Assembly (NCBI RefSeq): GCF_036541405.1
Contig: NZ_JAZHFS010000005.1
Span: 206,513 to 270,512 of the forward strand
Direction of reading: 5' to 3'
From: Clostridium_AD frigoriphilum
GTDB lineage: Bacteria > Bacillota > Clostridia > Clostridiales > Clostridiaceae
Length of the DNA: 64,000 nt
The notes below the pieces were generated by a model. The model ran no database searches and was not told the DNA's origin. It saw only the letters and a list, made by a program, of their open reading frames with translations. This document shows positions 54,716 to 63,894 of the stretch, piece by piece. The position numbers were made by a program, and so were the translations under genes. How positions within the stretch are numbered: position 1 is the first letter of the stretch; every line of letters starts with the position of its first letter.

Positions 54716-57430
54716 TTACTGCTCCTGATCAATAGACGCAGCAACTTCTCTATGACATCGTTCTTCTTGATCCATCAGCCTATTATTTGCAATTAACAGC
54801 TCGCCATCTTGATCCTCAATACGCTTTTGCAAAGCCAATTTCGATTTACTGAGCTCCGTCTCTATCGTTTTTAATTTAGTGATATTTACAAAAGTGATTA
54901 CTACACCATCACTTTTACCATTCAACGTGCGATAAGGCAGGATGGACGCATTAAACCAACTACCATCGCGAGACAATATCTGTTTTTCAACTGAAATCAG
55001 CGTGCTTTGCACCTGCCTAACATCCTCTGTTAGTTCCGTATAAATAAGATCTGACACGATGTCAGTAACTGGCCTTCCTACGTCGCTGGGTATAAGCCTT
55101 GAGACTACAGTCATTTGATTGGTAAAGCGTTTAACAAGCAACTCATTATCCAAAAATAAGGTGGCAATCTTAGTGCTATCCATTAGATTTTTCATATCAT
55201 TTGTGACAAGTGACAGGCCGTCTAACTTATCCTGTAGTTCAAAATTGATTGTCTTCAGCTCTTCATTTGAGGACTGTACTTCTTCCTTGGTTGTGGTAAG
55301 TTCCTCGTTCGTCGACTGAAGTTCTTCATTGCATGACTGCAGTTCCTCATTACTTGATTTAAATTCTTCTTTAGATATCTGCATTTCTGCATTGGTAGCT
55401 TGCCACATTTGTCGAGCTTGTAGTAGTTCTAGCTCTAGTTCCCCATCCCGCTTATTACTGATAGGCTTTTGTCCTGTTGCGCTTATTTTTTCGCATACAG
55501 TAGGAGTTACTACGTCGGTAAAAACAATCATTACCATTCCTCGCAGCGTCTCTGGCTCTTTAAGCGGATTTACTGTGATATCTACCCTCAGCTCTCCACC
55601 TTCATTTAGCACAACAGCATTCTTGGACGTAATCACTTCTTTTCCACGAACAGCCTTGTAAAAAGCATCATTCAGTTTATAGTTTAACCCTTCACGGGCC
55701 ATGACAAAAATATTCCAATTAACCTTACCGGCAGCAGGTTCCAGGTACTTACCCGTTCGCCCAGTAATGTAGAGGATATCACCTTTACCATTAACAAGCA
55801 CTGCAGCTGGTGAATAATATTGCAAAACCAGTTTATCAGCTAGCGACTGCATATTTTGAACCTCTTCCGACGGCTGGTTCGCTTCTGGTTGATACGGTGC
55901 AAAGGAGTTAGGAAATTCTATAGGCTCCTTCTGAATTAAAGGCCTAAGCCTCTGATAAATTCGCGATTTGAGATCAAGTGGTTTAAAAAGATCAGTAAAG
56001 TTCCCTACTGACTCCGCACTTCCTAAAAATAAAAATCCACCACTATTAAGACTGTAATGAAAAAGAGGAATTAACTTTTTCTGAATTTCTGGTGTCAAGT
56101 AGATAAGTAAGTTCCTGCAAATCATTATATCAACCTTTGTAAATGGAGGATCCTTAATCATGTTTTGCTGAGCAAATATGACCATATCCCGAATTTCCTT
56201 AATAACCTGATAGCCATGGTCCACCTTGCTAAAATACTTACTTAGGCGTTCGCTCGACATATCTTTTGTGATATTTGCAAAGAAAACCCCTTCCCGTGCT
56301 TTATCAATAGCTTTGGAGTCTAGATCAGTAGCAAAAATCTGAATAGAAAAGTCTTTGAAAGGCTTTAATTTGTTTATCACCTCTTTGAAGACAATTGCTA
56401 AAGAGTAAGCCTCTTCGCCGGTAGAACAGCCAGAGATCCAAACTCGAACCGTATCAGTTGGTGACCTCTGCGCTAAGAGTGCCGGTATAACTTTGTCTTT
56501 TAGCAATTCCCACTCCACATGTTCACGAAAGAAATTGGTAACCCCAATTAAGAATTCTTTAAATAGCACTTCCAATTCTTGAGGATTCTTCTTTAAAAAG
56601 CTCACATATGTAGCTATATCATCAAATTGGTGAATACCCATGCATCGTTCAATCCTACGTTGTATAGTGTTTCTTTTATACGAAGAAAAATCATGCCCTG
56701 TGTGTGATCGTAACATAGCTATAATACTGTCGAAGTAACCATTTAGTTTTTCTGTCTGGTCCTGACCTTCCATAACCATATTTGTCTTGTGTTCTATATA
56801 AGAAATAATCTTTGAAGGCATTGTCTCTACAGTCGATATACCATCTGCTAAACCTACTTGGGCTGCACTACGAGGCATATCATCAAATTTAGCAGAAGAC
56901 GGTTCCTGGATAAATACGCCTCCGCCCTTTTCCTTAATCTCTCTAATTCCTACTGTACCGTCACTACCCATACCTGATAGTATAACACCAATACTCCTCT
57001 CCCGCTTATCATTCGCAAGAGAGCAAAAAAAGAAATCTATAGGCAGATGCAGAGCGTGAGACTGCCTATAATCAGAAATATGTATCACGTTATGTTTAAT
57101 AGTCATATCCTTATTTGGTGGAATTATGTAGACTTTGTCCGGCTCCACAAATACGTTTTCATAGGCCTGTACCACTTCCATACTTGTTTCACCCTGAAGT
57201 AACTCCACCAAAATATCCTTACTATCATTCTCCATGTGCTGAACTATAACATAAGCCAAGCCGCTATTTTCAGGCACATTAAGAAGAAAATCTGACAGAG
57301 CCTCCAATCCCCCTGCGGAGGCACCTATGCCAACAATTGAAAAGTCTGTTTTTGATGTATCTATTTTAATAGCATCACTACCATAATTTTTAGTCCCTAC
57401 TTTTGCGTAAGTGTTCTCATTTTCTTTCAT
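54716..57430 (-). CDS. CheB-CheR-PAS fusion signalling protein
   Basis: A 904-residue fusion. Residues 30-215 form a CheB methylesterase domain with the catalytic triad S38 (GIGASAGG), H65 (VQHM) and D157 (GMGSDGT). Residues about 230-490 form a CheR methyltransferase (YKRNTIQRRIERCM, FLIGVTNFFRE, SGCSTGEEAYSLAI, RNLLIYL). A PAS domain lies at about 540-650, a long coiled coil at 670-740 (SSNEELQSCNEELQSTNEEL), a second PAS at 745-850 and a short coil. Homologues usually continue into a histidine kinase, absent here but encoded by the preceding gene. No receiver domain gates the esterase. By eye the gene is less AT-rich than its neighbours, which may mean transfer. Confidence 0.93.
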   Translation of the reverse strand: MKENENTYAKVGTKNYGSDAIKIDTSKTDFSIVGIGASAGGLEALSDFLLNVPENSGLAYVIVQHMENDSKDILVELLQGETSMEVVQAYENVFVEPDKVYIIPPNKDMTIKHNVIHISDYRQSHALHLPIDFFFCSLANDKRERSIGVILSGMGSDGTVGIREIKEKGGGVFIQEPSSAKFDDMPRSAAQVGLADGISTVETMPSKIISYIEHKTNMVMEGQDQTEKLNGYFDSIIAMLRSHTGHDFSSYKRNTIQRRIERCMGIHQFDDIATYVSFLKKNPQELEVLFKEFLIGVTNFFREHVEWELLKDKVIPALLAQRSPTDTVRVWISGCSTGEEAYSLAIVFKEVINKLKPFKDFSIQIFATDLDSKAIDKAREGVFFANITKDMSSERLSKYFSKVDHGYQVIKEIRDMVIFAQQNMIKDPPFTKVDIMICRNLLIYLTPEIQKKLIPLFHYSLNSGGFLFLGSAESVGNFTDLFKPLDLKSRIYQRLRPLIQKEPIEFPNSFAPYQPEANQPSEEVQNMQSLADKLVLQYYSPAAVLVNGKGDILYITGRTGKYLEPAAGKVNWNIFVMAREGLNYKLNDAFYKAVRGKEVITSKNAVVLNEGGELRVDITVNPLKEPETLRGMVMIVFTDVVTPTVCEKISATGQKPISNKRDGELELELLQARQMWQATNAEMQISKEEFKSSNEELQSCNEELQSTNEELTTTKEEVQSSNEELKTINFELQDKLDGLSLVTNDMKNLMDSTKIATLFLDNELLVKRFTNQMTVVSRLIPSDVGRPVTDIVSDLIYTELTEDVRQVQSTLISVEKQILSRDGSWFNASILPYRTLNGKSDGVVITFVNITKLKTIETELSKSKLALQKRIEDQDGELLIANNRLMDQEERCHREVAASIDQEQ

Positions 57431-57568
57431 ACTAGCCCTCCATTAACAGATTTATGTACATATTATTATATCTTATTATAACAAATTGTTTGTAACCAAA
57501 GTATAATAGTCTTTAAACTTCTATATTTTTTAAAATAATCTGTTTTGATGACATATACACAATTCTGT

Positions 57569-59014
57569 CTAATTTAAAGAGTAAATATCGGAAAACTCAA
57601 TATGTATCTTCTCAATTCGTTCTTGTGATTGAGTTTCAAACACTCCACATATATCATTTTCTTTAGTAAGTTCTGTTACTGGAAGTACAATGATAAACTC
57701 TGTCCCCCTGCCATATTCACTAAGTACTGAAATTGTGCCACCATGTAACTCGACAAGTGATTTTACTATGGAAAGCCCTATACCACTGCCTTCCTGTCTT
57801 CTTGTAATTGACCTATCTACCTGTCTAAATCGATCAAAAATAATATTTAACTTATCCTTTGGAATACCTATGCCTGTATCTTTTACGGATATTATAATGT
57901 TTTCTCCTTTATCGTACATATTTACCATCATACTTCCACCTGCTCTTGTAAACTTTATTGAATTGGAAAGTAGATTTAGTATCACTCTTTCAATCTTTTC
58001 TGGATCAAAGGACATTATACACTCCTCTATATCAGTATCAAAAATTAATTTTATGGACTTAGTTTTGATATATTCGGCCACTGACATAGTAACGCTCTCA
58101 ATAACATTTACAATATTGCAGTTCTGTAAATTAAGATCAAGAAAACCTGCATCAAGTTTTGTAATATCAATCATATTATTTACAAGTCTTAATTGTCTGA
58201 AACAATTCTGCTTCATTATACCGCTATACTTTTGAAATTTCCTTTCTTTATCATTGAGTTCACCATTCATTGTATATGTATCCAAAAGCTGCAAGGTACA
58301 TAAAATTATATTTAGTGGCGTTCTCAGTTCATGGGAAAGATTACTGAAAAACTCCGTCATTAAATTTTCGGATAAAATTTTTTCATCTAATAATTTCTTA
58401 TTTGTTATATTCACAAGAGATAAGACTACCCCCTTAATTAAATTCTCACATGTACAGTATGGTGCGCACTTCAGTAAATACCAGCTTCCATTTTTACTTT
58501 GAATTTCCTTCTCATATAACATATGACTACTTAATACTTCAATTGCACCTATATTTAAATCATCATTGATGAGATTATTTGATATATCCTGCATTGGACG
58601 CCCAATATCTTGCACCTTAAGATTTATCTCTTTAGTAATGCTAGGCGTAAACTTTCTTATACAAAGTTTTTCATCAAGAAAAATAGTTCCAATATCTGTA
58701 CTATTTAAATAGTTTGTCACATCACTATATAGATCGGACAATTCTTGATTTTTATGTTGATACTGGGTATTGATTTTTAGTAATTCATCATTTACTGCTT
58801 TAAATTCTTCGTTTGCACTCAGTAGTTCTTCATTATAAACAAGATGTTCCTCATTTGATGATTGAAGGCATTCTTTAGTATGCTGCAATTCATTTTCAAG
58901 TCTCATGATTTTTTCATTTAATTTTTTTTCCAAATCATATTTGTTTATATCTTCATATTTATCTACATTGTGATCCATACAATCTAGACTTATACTTGGC
59001 ATTATATTTTTCAT
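57569..59014 (-). CDS. PAS-domain sensor histidine kinase (cytosolic)
   Basis: A 481-residue kinase without membrane segments. Order: an N-terminal coiled coil (about 25-85: LQSSNEEHLVYNEELLSANEEF), a PAS domain (about 90-205: TDIGTIFLDEKLCIRKFTP), a HisKA domain with phosphate-accepting H228 (SHELRTPLN), and a HATPase with LSNSIKFT (N box), DTGIGIP (G1) and GSGIGLSIVKSL (G2). The coil and PAS resemble those of the CheB-CheR fusion 138 bp downstream. A cognate response regulator is not nearby. The ATG at 59014 lies 8 nt after GGAGG; the GTG at 59023 overlaps that site. Confidence 0.93.
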   Translation of the reverse strand: MKNIMPSISLDCMDHNVDKYEDINKYDLEKKLNEKIMRLENELQHTKECLQSSNEEHLVYNEELLSANEEFKAVNDELLKINTQYQHKNQELSDLYSDVTNYLNSTDIGTIFLDEKLCIRKFTPSITKEINLKVQDIGRPMQDISNNLINDDLNIGAIEVLSSHMLYEKEIQSKNGSWYLLKCAPYCTCENLIKGVVLSLVNITNKKLLDEKILSENLMTEFFSNLSHELRTPLNIILCTLQLLDTYTMNGELNDKERKFQKYSGIMKQNCFRQLRLVNNMIDITKLDAGFLDLNLQNCNIVNVIESVTMSVAEYIKTKSIKLIFDTDIEECIMSFDPEKIERVILNLLSNSIKFTRAGGSMMVNMYDKGENIIISVKDTGIGIPKDKLNIIFDRFRQVDRSITRRQEGSGIGLSIVKSLVELHGGTISVLSEYGRGTEFIIVLPVTELTKENDICGVFETQSQERIEKIHIEFSDIYSLN

Positions 59015-59225
59015 GATGCGCACCTCCTTTTTTTATTATTTAAATGATGATTTTAATCATATTATTAATCATAACATAAGTCTATTTATTCTTTAATATA
59101 TATATTTCTACAAATATACATAACTTCCTTTAATTATAGTGCTTTTACCACTATAATTCATTCGCAACTTTCGTCAAACTCTGCGTATATAAAGCCAGGA
59201 TATATAACTTTTTTAAATTTAAAAA

Positions 59226-59253
59226 GCCACGTCGAAATTAATTTCAACATGAC
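59226..59253 (-). terminator. Strand-specific terminator of bglA
   Basis: 14-nt arms 59226-59239 and 59240-59253. On the minus-strand RNA, G-U pairs make a full stem followed by a T-rich tail; on the plus strand the same positions are A-C mismatches. So it serves bglA only. Confidence 0.7.
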
Positions 59254-59269
59254 CTTCAATGCATAAATC

Positions 59270-60691
59270 TTATATTAAATTTTTTCCATTTGTTCTTATT
59301 ACTTCTTTATACCAATTAAAGCTTTTTTTCTTGTATCTTTCTAAAGTACCCGTTCCATCATTATTACGGTCTACATATATGAAACCATAGCGTTTCTTAA
59401 ATTCTGCAGTTGATGCACTAACAAGATCAATACAGCCCCATGAGGTGTACCCCATTACATCTACCCCATCTTCTATTGCCTTGGCTACCTGAACCAAATG
59501 ATCATTTAGATATTTAATTCTGTAATCATCATCAACCGTTTTATTACCATCTTTACCAATTACCAATTCATCAACAGCACCTAACCCATTTTCAACAATA
59601 AATAGTGGTTTTTGATAACGATCATAGTAAAGATTGAGAATATATCGCAATCCCTTTGGATCTATTTGCCATCCCCACTGCGAAGATTCTAAATATGGAT
59701 TTGGAACTCCTGAGATTATGTTTCCACTTGCTCCTTTTGCCTTTGTTAAATCTGAGGTTGCACAAGAACTCATATAGTAACTAAATGAAACAAAGTCTAC
59801 TGTATTTTTTAGAACTTCAGCATCTCCGGGTTCCATAATAATTTTTATATTATTATCTTTAAAATATTTATCCATATATTTAGGATATACTCCCCTTACA
59901 TGAACATCTGCAAAATATAAGTTTTCCCTATCTTGTTTCATTGCTTCAATTACATCACTAGGATCAGGAGTTAATGGATAATTTGGTACTCCAAGAATCA
60001 TACACCCAATTTTTGCACCAGGCATCATTTCATGTCCAATTTTAACTGCCATTGCACTTGCTACTAACTCATGATGAATTGCTTGATATAAATCCTGTTT
60101 TGTCAACTTTTCTTTATCTGTAAATATACCACCGCTCATATATGGTTGGTGCAATACTGAATTAATCTCATTAAATGTAAGCCAATATTTCACTTTATTC
60201 TTGTACCTATCAAAGATTGTTTTGCAATAGTTTTCAAAAAATCCTATAAGCTTTCTGTTTACCCAACCATCATAATTCTTAGATAAGGCAAGAGGCGTCT
60301 CATAATGAGAAATTGTAACCAGTGGCTCCATTCCATATTTTAAACATTCATCAAATAAATCATCATAAAATTGTAACCCTCTCTCATTAGGCATGGCATC
60401 ATCACCATTCGGAAATATTCTAGACCATGCAATAGATGTTCTAAATGTCTTAAATCCCATCTGGGCAAATAATTTGATATCCTCTTTATATCTATGATAG
60501 AAATCAATACCTATCAATTTCAAGTTATCTTCTGTTGGTTCTTTTGTGATTTTCCCAATGATGCCTCTTGGTGCTATATCCTGTGTTGACAATCCCTTAC
60601 CATCTTCATTATATGCCCCTTCACATTGGTTAGCAGCAACTGCTCCACCCCACAAAAATCCTTTTGGAAATCTTTCTGTATTACTTTGCAT
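59270..60691 (-). CDS. bglA: 6-phospho-beta-glucosidase (GH1)
   Basis: Cytosolic enzyme that hydrolyses phosphorylated beta-glucosides delivered by the adjacent PTS permease to glucose 6-phosphate and aglycone or glucose. 473 residues with the GH1 start FPKGFLWGGAVAANQCEGAYNEDGKG, the acid/base E175 in LTFNEINS and the nucleophile E367 in FIVENGLG. AGGAGG precedes the ATG. It is the last gene of licT-bglP-bglA, 67 bp after bglP. Substrates may include salicin, arbutin or cellobiose phosphates; sequence does not choose between them. Confidence 0.95.
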   Translation of the reverse strand: MQSNTERFPKGFLWGGAVAANQCEGAYNEDGKGLSTQDIAPRGIIGKITKEPTEDNLKLIGIDFYHRYKEDIKLFAQMGFKTFRTSIAWSRIFPNGDDAMPNERGLQFYDDLFDECLKYGMEPLVTISHYETPLALSKNYDGWVNRKLIGFFENYCKTIFDRYKNKVKYWLTFNEINSVLHQPYMSGGIFTDKEKLTKQDLYQAIHHELVASAMAVKIGHEMMPGAKIGCMILGVPNYPLTPDPSDVIEAMKQDRENLYFADVHVRGVYPKYMDKYFKDNNIKIIMEPGDAEVLKNTVDFVSFSYYMSSCATSDLTKAKGASGNIISGVPNPYLESSQWGWQIDPKGLRYILNLYYDRYQKPLFIVENGLGAVDELVIGKDGNKTVDDDYRIKYLNDHLVQVAKAIEDGVDVMGYTSWGCIDLVSASTAEFKKRYGFIYVDRNNDGTGTLERYKKKSFNWYKEVIRTNGKNLI

Positions 60692-60758
60692 TTTTAGTTC
60701 CTCCTATTATTTGTTATTTTTTACTTACTCATTTTGTATATTTCAAATTATTTTTTAA

Positions 60759-62600
60759 CTATACAATAGTTAATAGTGTTTCACCCTTTTTAATTTGTTT
60801 TATGTTACTTGCCAAAACATCTGAATAATTGCCAGTATTTGTTATAATAATAGGCGTTATAACTTCATATCCCGCTTCTTTTATTTTATCTATATCAAAT
60901 TTAACTAATATGTCACCTTGTTTCACTCGATCTTCTTGTTTAGCTATTTGAGTAAAATATTTTCCTTCTAATTGAACCGTATTTATTCCAATATGGATTA
61001 ATATCTCTACACCTTCATCAGACATAATTCCAATAGCATGCTTTGTTGGAAATATTGCTTTAACAATGCCATTTACAGGCGATACAACCTCACCAATTGT
61101 TGGCTCTATAGCAATCCCTTTTCCCATTGTTCCTGCTGAAAAAACAGGATCATTCACGGATGATAACGATTTTACTTCTCCAGTTAATGGGCTGACAATA
61201 ACTTCTTTCTTTAATAACAATGATTCATCTCCATTATTTAACTCATCTTTAGCTTTAATTCTTTTATCTTTACTTTCATATCCAAATATTATAGTAAGAA
61301 GTGCTACTATAATAAAGGGAACTGCCATAGCAATTGCGTACATAGACATCGGCGAAAATGCTGGAGTTGATAACGCACTAGGAAACGCAAAAACTTTTTC
61401 CTGTACTCCTAGAATTCCACTAATTGCTCCACCAACAGCTCCAGCAACTGCAACGTATGGAATTGTACGCTTATAACGTAAAAGTAATCCATAAACAATA
61501 GGTTCTGTTACTCCAGAGAGTAACCCCGGTAGCAATGTAGATCCTGCAAGAGTTTTTAATTTTTTATCTTTTGTTTTTACAAACACACCAAAAGCCAAAC
61601 CCATTTGAGCAAAAACAGCAGCTGCGGCCATTGCAATAATTGGATCACCACCAGATGCAATATTTGCTAAAATAATAGGTACTAACCCCCAATGAAGGCC
61701 TAGAACAGTTAAGAATGTCCAAGCAGCTCCCATAACAGCCCCTGTTAATATGCCACTTTTACCACTTAAAAATGTAACTCCTGCTCCAATAGCATTTCCA
61801 GCATAAACACCAAAAGGTCCAAAGGCTATTACAGTTAAAGGTACCATAACCATCATAGATATCATAGGCACTAAAAACATCTGTACATCTTTGTGTATAA
61901 TTTTCTTAAGTAGTCTTTCAAACACTGCAAAAATACTAACAGCAATAAAAATTGGAAACACAGTAGATGAATAATTCATTAATACAACAGGTATTCCAAT
62001 AAACGAAGTCGTTTTACCTACAAGGAGCAATGCTGTAATATTAGGTTCTAAAAGAGCTGCTCCAATAATTCCTCCCACATATGCATTAGCCTCTAATTTA
62101 ATAGCACAAGTAATTCCGAGGAATATTGGTAAAAAATAGAATATAGCATTTGCTGCTGCAGACAAAATACTATAAGTTCCACTATGAACAGATAACAAAC
62201 CTGTCATTGTAAGAACTGTAAGTAATGCCTTCAACATACCTGAACCAGCAAGTGCTGGAATTAGCGGCGAAAAACTCCCTGAAATAACTCCAAAAATCTT
62301 TGAAGAAACTGATTCCTTTTCTGTTACTACATCTTCTGAATCAGACTTCACGCCAAAACTTGCAATTTTCATTAGTTCTTTATAAACATCGGAAACATCA
62401 CTTCCAATAACTACTTGAAATTGTCCTCCGCTTTCAACTATACTTAAAACACCATTTGTTTTCTCGAGTTCAATCTTATTTGCTTTTTTCTTATCTCTTA
62501 ATTTAAATCGTAATCTGGTAGCACAATGAACAACACTTAATACATTTTTTTCTCCCCCAACTAACTTAAGAATTTGACTTGCTAAATTATTATAGTCCAT
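60759..62600 (-). CDS. bglP: Beta-glucoside PTS transporter, EIIBCA
   Basis: Imports and phosphorylates beta-glucosides using phosphoenolpyruvate-derived phosphate from HPr. The 613 residues contain EIIB (about 1-85, phosphocysteine C26 in VVHCATRLRF), the membrane EIIC domain (about 105-450, roughly ten helices, with the GVTEPIVYG signature) and EIIA (about 470-613, active H536 in ILIHIGINTV). AAGGGGTG precedes the ATG. Its leader carries an antitermination site for the LicT-type regulator encoded upstream. The permease should also inhibit that regulator by phosphorylation when no sugar is present. Confidence 0.96.
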   Translation of the reverse strand: MDYNNLASQILKLVGGEKNVLSVVHCATRLRFKLRDKKKANKIELEKTNGVLSIVESGGQFQVVIGSDVSDVYKELMKIASFGVKSDSEDVVTEKESVSSKIFGVISGSFSPLIPALAGSGMLKALLTVLTMTGLLSVHSGTYSILSAAANAIFYFLPIFLGITCAIKLEANAYVGGIIGAALLEPNITALLLVGKTTSFIGIPVVLMNYSSTVFPIFIAVSIFAVFERLLKKIIHKDVQMFLVPMISMMVMVPLTVIAFGPFGVYAGNAIGAGVTFLSGKSGILTGAVMGAAWTFLTVLGLHWGLVPIILANIASGGDPIIAMAAAAVFAQMGLAFGVFVKTKDKKLKTLAGSTLLPGLLSGVTEPIVYGLLLRYKRTIPYVAVAGAVGGAISGILGVQEKVFAFPSALSTPAFSPMSMYAIAMAVPFIIVALLTIIFGYESKDKRIKAKDELNNGDESLLLKKEVIVSPLTGEVKSLSSVNDPVFSAGTMGKGIAIEPTIGEVVSPVNGIVKAIFPTKHAIGIMSDEGVEILIHIGINTVQLEGKYFTQIAKQEDRVKQGDILVKFDIDKIKEAGYEVITPIIITNTGNYSDVLASNIKQIKKGETLLTIV

Positions 62601-62645
62601 TTAATTCACCCCTTAATTTAATTTTTCTAAAATTTATAAAAAAAA

Positions 62646-62768
62646 GACCTAAACTGTAAACTAAACATTCCAAGTAATTATCATGCCTTTTGATTTCTAA
62701 AAGCTAATAATATTAAATGGATTATTTAGTAAACATTTTAGGTCTTGCCTGAATCTCAGTCACAATCC
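62646..62768 (-). promoter_or_regulatory. RAT antiterminator and terminator before bglP
   Basis: Minus strand: ribonucleic antiterminator GGATTGTGACTG...TCAGGCAAGACC (62768-62741). Its 3' edge overlaps the terminator arm AGACCTAAAATGTTTACT (62745-62728), which pairs with AGTTTACAGTTTAGGTCT (62663-62646) ahead of a T-run. LicT binding would prevent termination. Confidence 0.9.
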
Positions 62769-62798
62769 TCATTTATTTACTTTATTTATATTGATATT

Positions 62799-63641
62799 TT
62801 ATTTAATTACATCTCGATTGACAACTCTTTGAATATGAATAGTAAGATATGTCATTTCTTCTTTTGACAATATTAAGTTATAAGCTTTTTTTAAATGAGT
62901 CTTTATTTTATTTACACATTTATACGCATCGTCATACTTTTCTATTACAATTTCATATAAATATTCATCATCACCTTTAGATGTAGTTTCATTCATCATT
63001 CGTTGAGCAAAAAACTTTAAATGAGTTACTAATCTATGGTAGCTTAATGACTCTTCATCAAAATCCATTTTAAAGTTATATCTAATTATATTAAGTATTT
63101 CCTGAATAACCTTTGTCATAGCTACAACCTTCGGCATATCCTGATTTAGTTCTGCATTCACAATATGAAGAGCGATCGAGGCTGCCTCATCCTCTAGTAA
63201 TGTTATCTCAAAGTTTTCTTTTATAATATTAAGTGCAATAAGTCCAATTTCGTATTCTTGTTTATAAAATCTTTTTATCTCCCAAAGCATAGGATTTTTT
63301 ATGTTTAACCCTTGTTTGTTCCTAGTAATTGCAAAGCTAATATGATCTGTTAATGTTAAATATATATTTTCATTTAGTTTTTTCCCTAAGATTTCTTCTG
63401 CATATTTTATTATTTCTTCTGAAATTTCCACATACTTTGCAGGAATTTCACTAATGAGATTTTTTAATCTTTCAGATACCTCTTTATTCTCTAGTGTAAA
63501 TACCCTCTCAATTCTATCCTCTTCAAGTTCATCTCCAGCTCTTTTTTTAAAAGCTAGTCCTAGACCCATAACAACTATTTCCCTATTATCATTATTCATT
63601 ACAGTAACTGCATTATTATTCAATACTTTTTTTATTTTCAT
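62799..63641 (-). CDS. licT: BglG/LicT-family transcriptional antiterminator
   Basis: RNA-binding antiterminator of 280 residues. The N-terminal CAT domain (about 1-57: MKIKKVLNNNAVTVMNNDNREIVVMGLGLAF) binds RAT hairpins. It is followed by two PTS regulation domains, PRD1 (about 65-165, DHISFAITR, EIGLIALNII) and PRD2 (about 170-278, FFAQRMM, YLTIHIQRV), which hold phosphorylatable histidines. Control by the downstream EIIBCA and by HPr is expected from the family. The ATG at 63641 is chosen since the protein then begins at the CAT domain; the GTG at 63653 is the alternative. It is the first gene of the operon and autoregulated by its own RAT. Confidence 0.94.
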   Translation of the reverse strand: MKIKKVLNNNAVTVMNNDNREIVVMGLGLAFKKRAGDELEEDRIERVFTLENKEVSERLKNLISEIPAKYVEISEEIIKYAEEILGKKLNENIYLTLTDHISFAITRNKQGLNIKNPMLWEIKRFYKQEYEIGLIALNIIKENFEITLLEDEAASIALHIVNAELNQDMPKVVAMTKVIQEILNIIRYNFKMDFDEESLSYHRLVTHLKFFAQRMMNETTSKGDDEYLYEIVIEKYDDAYKCVNKIKTHLKKAYNLILSKEEMTYLTIHIQRVVNRDVIK

Positions 63642-63764
63642 TATTAACACCACTTTATATAATTATATTTAATTGTTTTTTAGCATTACAATTTTAAAAA
63701 TAAAAAACCCAAATTAAAATAAAACACTTATAGACTCTCTATACGTATGTTTCACATTAACCTA

Positions 63765-63793
63765 GGTCTTGCCTGAATTATCAGTCACAATCC
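63765..63793 (-). promoter_or_regulatory. RAT antiterminator in the licT leader
   Basis: Minus strand: GGATTGTGACTG...TCAGGCAAGACC, the same motif as before bglP. A T-rich stretch (about 63720-63700) follows before licT, consistent with an attenuator, though the terminator stem is weak by eye. Confidence 0.85.
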
Positions 63794-63821
63794 TGTTAGA
63801 CATTATTTAGTTTATAAACTT

Positions 63822-63850
63822 ATATTATCACTTAATGTAAAGGTTGTCAA
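63822..63850 (-). promoter_or_regulatory. Sigma-A type promoter of the licT-bglP-bglA operon
   Basis: Minus strand: TTGACA (63850-63845), 17-bp spacer and TAATAT (63827-63822), about 30 bp before the RAT site. Confidence 0.75.
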
Positions 63851-63856
63851 CATAAA

Positions 63857-63889
63857 AATACACCGTAGAATTTTTCTCTACAGTGTATT
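63857..63889 (-). terminator. Terminator of the ABC transporter gene
   Basis: 13-bp stem with one mismatch on the plus strand (63857-63869 with 63877-63889), followed on the minus strand by T's, immediately after the stop at 63895. Confidence 0.8.
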
Positions 63890-63894
63890 CTTGT

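Noticed and set aside
57690..58235. 181-codon plus-strand frame opposite the histidine kinase
   Set aside because: The minus-strand kinase has all catalytic boxes in this stretch; the plus-strand product shows no domain.
59015..59269. Possible small gene in the gap between bglA and the histidine kinase
   Set aside because: Only AT-rich sequence and the bglA terminator are visible; no frame with a ribosome site.
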